This document shows, piece after piece, positions 5,523 through 6,935 of a stretch of 6,935 nt of DNA. The notes below the pieces were generated by a model. The model had not been told where the DNA came from. It made no database searches and was given only the letters and a program-made list of their open reading frames with translations. Both the position numbers and the translations under genes were made by a program. The DNA is from an uncultured Actinomycetes bacterium (GTDB taxonomy: Bacteria > Actinomycetota > Acidimicrobiia > Acidimicrobiales > Ilumatobacteraceae), in assembly GCA_903858075.1 (NCBI GenBank), contig CAIOHI010000152.1:1-6935 (forward strand). Direction: 5' to 3'. Numbering within the stretch: the stretch's first letter is position 1; each line of letters starts with the position of its first letter.

Positions 5523-6773
5523 GTCGTCGTAACCACGGTCAATGTGGTGCACATCAGAAATGATGGTTTCACCTTCAGCAACAAGGCCTGCAACAACGAG
5601 CGCGGCCCCTGCACGAATATCGGGAGCACGTACTGGAGCCCCCGAGAGTTTCAGCTCACCACGTACTACTGCGTGATGGCCGTCGGTGCGGATGTTGGCG
5701 CCTAAGCGCTGCAATTCGTCGACATAACGGAAGCGACCGGGGTACAAGTTTTCCGTCACGATGCCCACACCGTCGGCAACCGACAACATGGCAACAACAA
5801 GTGGCTTGTAGTCGGTTGCAATGCCGGGGTACGGAAGCGTGACCACGTCGATACTTTTCAGTCGTTCCGGGCCAATAACCAAAATGCCATCGGTTTGCTC
5901 AACAAGAACAACGCCCATGTCGGTGAATCGTGTGAGCAGCATTTCCATATGGCCCGCAATGGCACCGCGCACCACTACTTCACCGCCAGTAATTGCAGTT
6001 GCCGCAATGTAAGTAGCGGCCTGTACGCGGTCGGCCACAACCGTGTGGCGAACTGCGCGTAGTGCATTGCGTTCAACGCCGTGCACAACAAGCGTGGAAC
6101 TTCCAATGCCTTCAATGCTGGCGCCCATTGCGACCAACATGTTGCAGAGGTCACCAATTTCTGGCTCACGTGCTGCGTTTTCTATTGACGTAGTACCTTT
6201 GGCGAACACCGCAGCGGTCAGAAGGTTTTCTGTTGCGCCAACGCTGGGAAAATCGAGCGTGATGTTGGTGCCGTGCAAACGTTCTGCGCGCGCATAAATA
6301 TCGCCGTGGCGCATTTCAAACTGCGCACCTAATTCGGTGAGGCCGCGCAAGTGCATGTCGATGGGGCGCGAGCCGAAGTCGTCTCCACCTGGCAGCGCAA
6401 TGCGCACTTCGCCGAACCTGCCAAGCAGCGGGCCCAACACGTTGACACTTGCGCGAATGCGTTCCACTAGTTCATACGGAGCAAAGAGCTGCAAATTGCC
6501 GTTGTTTGCAATGTGTAACTCTTTGGTATCGCGATGATGCTCGATGACGAGACCAATTGACGACAACAACTCACTCATGGTGACTACGTCTTCAATATCG
6601 GGCACATTTGACAACACAAAGTTGCCATCGGCCATGAGACAAGCGGCCATGAGCTTCAGAACCGAGTTTTTGGCGCCCGGTACGTTGACCGTGCCGCTCA
6701 GCGGCGCACTTGGCACAACCTTGATACGGGCCCCTGGCGCTATTGCAAAACTGCGCGCACCATTTGAACTCAC
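5475..6773 (-). CDS. murA: UDP-N-acetylglucosamine 1-carboxyvinyltransferase (MurA), Asp-type
   Basis: A 432-residue cytoplasmic enzyme that transfers enolpyruvate from PEP to UDP-GlcNAc, the first committed step of peptidoglycan synthesis. Family landmarks: PGAKNSVLKLMAA (32-44, with the conserved Lys35-Asn36), RIRASVNVLGPLLGRFG (105-121), the active-site loop LPGGDDFGSRPIDMH (127-141), YPGIATD (315-321, Asp321 matching the E. coli Asp305 base), ENLYPGRF (341-348), IRAGAALVVAGL (386-397) and IDRGYDDL (411-418). The catalytic Cys115 of E. coli is replaced by Asp131, as in mycobacterial and chlamydial MurA, which implies fosfomycin insensitivity. The N-terminus is about 15 residues longer than usual before the first strand. 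The start is GTG 6773; GGGAG lies 12 bases upstream. It is transcribed toward, and overlaps by 48 bases, the small membrane gene. Confidence 0.95.
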   Translation of the reverse strand: MSSNGARSFAIAPGARIKVVPSAPLSGTVNVPGAKNSVLKLMAACLMADGNFVLSNVPDIEDVVTMSELLSSIGLVIEHHRDTKELHIANNGNLQLFAPYELVERIRASVNVLGPLLGRFGEVRIALPGGDDFGSRPIDMHLRGLTELGAQFEMRHGDIYARAERLHGTNITLDFPSVGATENLLTAAVFAKGTTSIENAAREPEIGDLCNMLVAMGASIEGIGSSTLVVHGVERNALRAVRHTVVADRVQAATYIAATAITGGEVVVRGAIAGHMEMLLTRFTDMGVVLVEQTDGILVIGPERLKSIDVVTLPYPGIATDYKPLVVAMLSVADGVGIVTENLYPGRFRYVDELQRLGANIRTDGHHAVVRGELKLSGAPVRAPDIRAGAALVVAGLVAEGETIISDVHHIDRGYDDLVGRLCTLGANITRL

Positions 6774-6785
6774 TCACTCAGTATG

Positions 6786-6790
6786 CTCCC
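6786..6790 (-). promoter_or_regulatory. Probable ribosome binding site of murA
   Basis: On the minus strand this is GGGAG. It is 12 bases from the in-frame murA GTG at 6773 and 8 bases from another GTG at 6777 that is in a different frame, because the intervening DNA is the tandem TGAGTGAGTGAG. Spacing to the murA start is longer than ideal, so initiation may be modest. Confidence 0.5.
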
Positions 6791-6793
6791 GCC

Positions 6794-6935
6794 GTGGAAC
6801 CCGTGCCGAACTTTCCCCACAAGTCACAAGCTCGGCATTACTCATTTCAGCGCAAAATTGCCAGAAATAGCCCTGAATTTGTGAAATTGACCCAGCCGTA
6901 CAGCACTGTGGTCGAGGAAATTCCAGCTGAAAAAC
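6794..6935 (+). CDS. Possible 5' fragment of an unrecognised gene, divergent from murA
   Basis: An open frame begins with GTG at 6794 (a second in-frame GTG is at 6803) and stays open for 47 codons to the right edge. The translation is basic at first (KSQARHYSFQRKIARN) and then mixed and charged (EFVKLTQPYSTVVEEIPAEK), more protein-like than the competing minus-strand frames. I recognise no family, and there is no clear Shine-Dalgarno sequence. If real, it starts only 20 bases from the murA start, so the murA promoter would lie inside it. A minus-strand frame, open from 6935 and ending in TGA at 6774 right before the murA GTG, cannot be excluded as the true gene. The identity needs the sequence beyond the edge. 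Confidence 0.4.
   Translation, partial: MEPVPNFPHKSQARHYSFQRKIARNSPEFVKLTQPYSTVVEEIPAEK

Noticed and set aside
1..6935. CRISPR arrays, tRNA/rRNA genes, transposons or phage genes
   Set aside because: No spaced direct repeats, tRNA-like cloverleaf, transposase or integrase motifs were seen; nearly all bases belong to housekeeping-type genes.

Overview
This 6.9 kb window is gene-dense chromosomal DNA, probably from an actinobacterium. Support for that: a MurA with Asp in place of the catalytic Cys (seen in mycobacteria), frequent GTG starts (galT, the enoyl-CoA hydratase gene, nfu, murA), weak or absent Shine-Dalgarno sites in front of most genes, and moderate GC content by eye. An Acidimicrobiia-type or freshwater actinobacterium is a guess from overall feel, not a demonstrated placement. 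No RNA gene, mobile element, CRISPR array or long repeat was seen, and no gene-free stretch exceeds about 70 bases.

Layout, left to right. (1) Positions 1-74, minus strand: the first 24 codons of a cysteine desulfurase that continues off the left edge. (2) Positions 94-2279, plus strand: a tightly packed trio of SAM-dependent methyltransferase, galT-type uridylyltransferase and a small SRPBCC/polyketide-cyclase-fold protein, separated by 3 bases and then by a 1-base overlap. (3) Positions 5269 down to 2251, minus strand: a five-gene run of nfu (Fe-S carrier domain), meaB (GTPase chaperone of B12-dependent acyl-CoA mutases), enoyl-CoA hydratase, azlC and azlD (branched-chain amino-acid export pair). 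Its junctions are a 1-base overlap, a 16-base gap, a 2-base gap and a 4-base overlap, so it very likely forms one translationally coupled operon. (4) Positions 5337-5522, plus strand: a 61-residue single-pass membrane protein, divergent from nfu. (5) Positions 6773 down to 5475, minus strand: murA, the first committed step of peptidoglycan synthesis. (6) Positions 6794-6935, plus strand: a possible 5' fragment of an unrecognised gene divergent from murA.

Working together: the minus-strand operon can be read as amino-acid and acyl-CoA housekeeping. MeaB supports methylmalonyl-CoA mutase-type enzymes, which process propionyl-CoA from valine, isoleucine and odd-chain fats. The hydratase fits beta-oxidation-like steps of the same catabolism. 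AzlCD would relieve branched-chain amino-acid excess. No mutase gene lies in the window, so this link is inference. Both convergent gene pairs overlap at their 3' ends (29 and 48 bases), leaving no intergenic space for terminators. I see no clearly novel multi-gene system; the most solid notable point is the Asp-type MurA, predicted to be intrinsically insensitive to fosfomycin.
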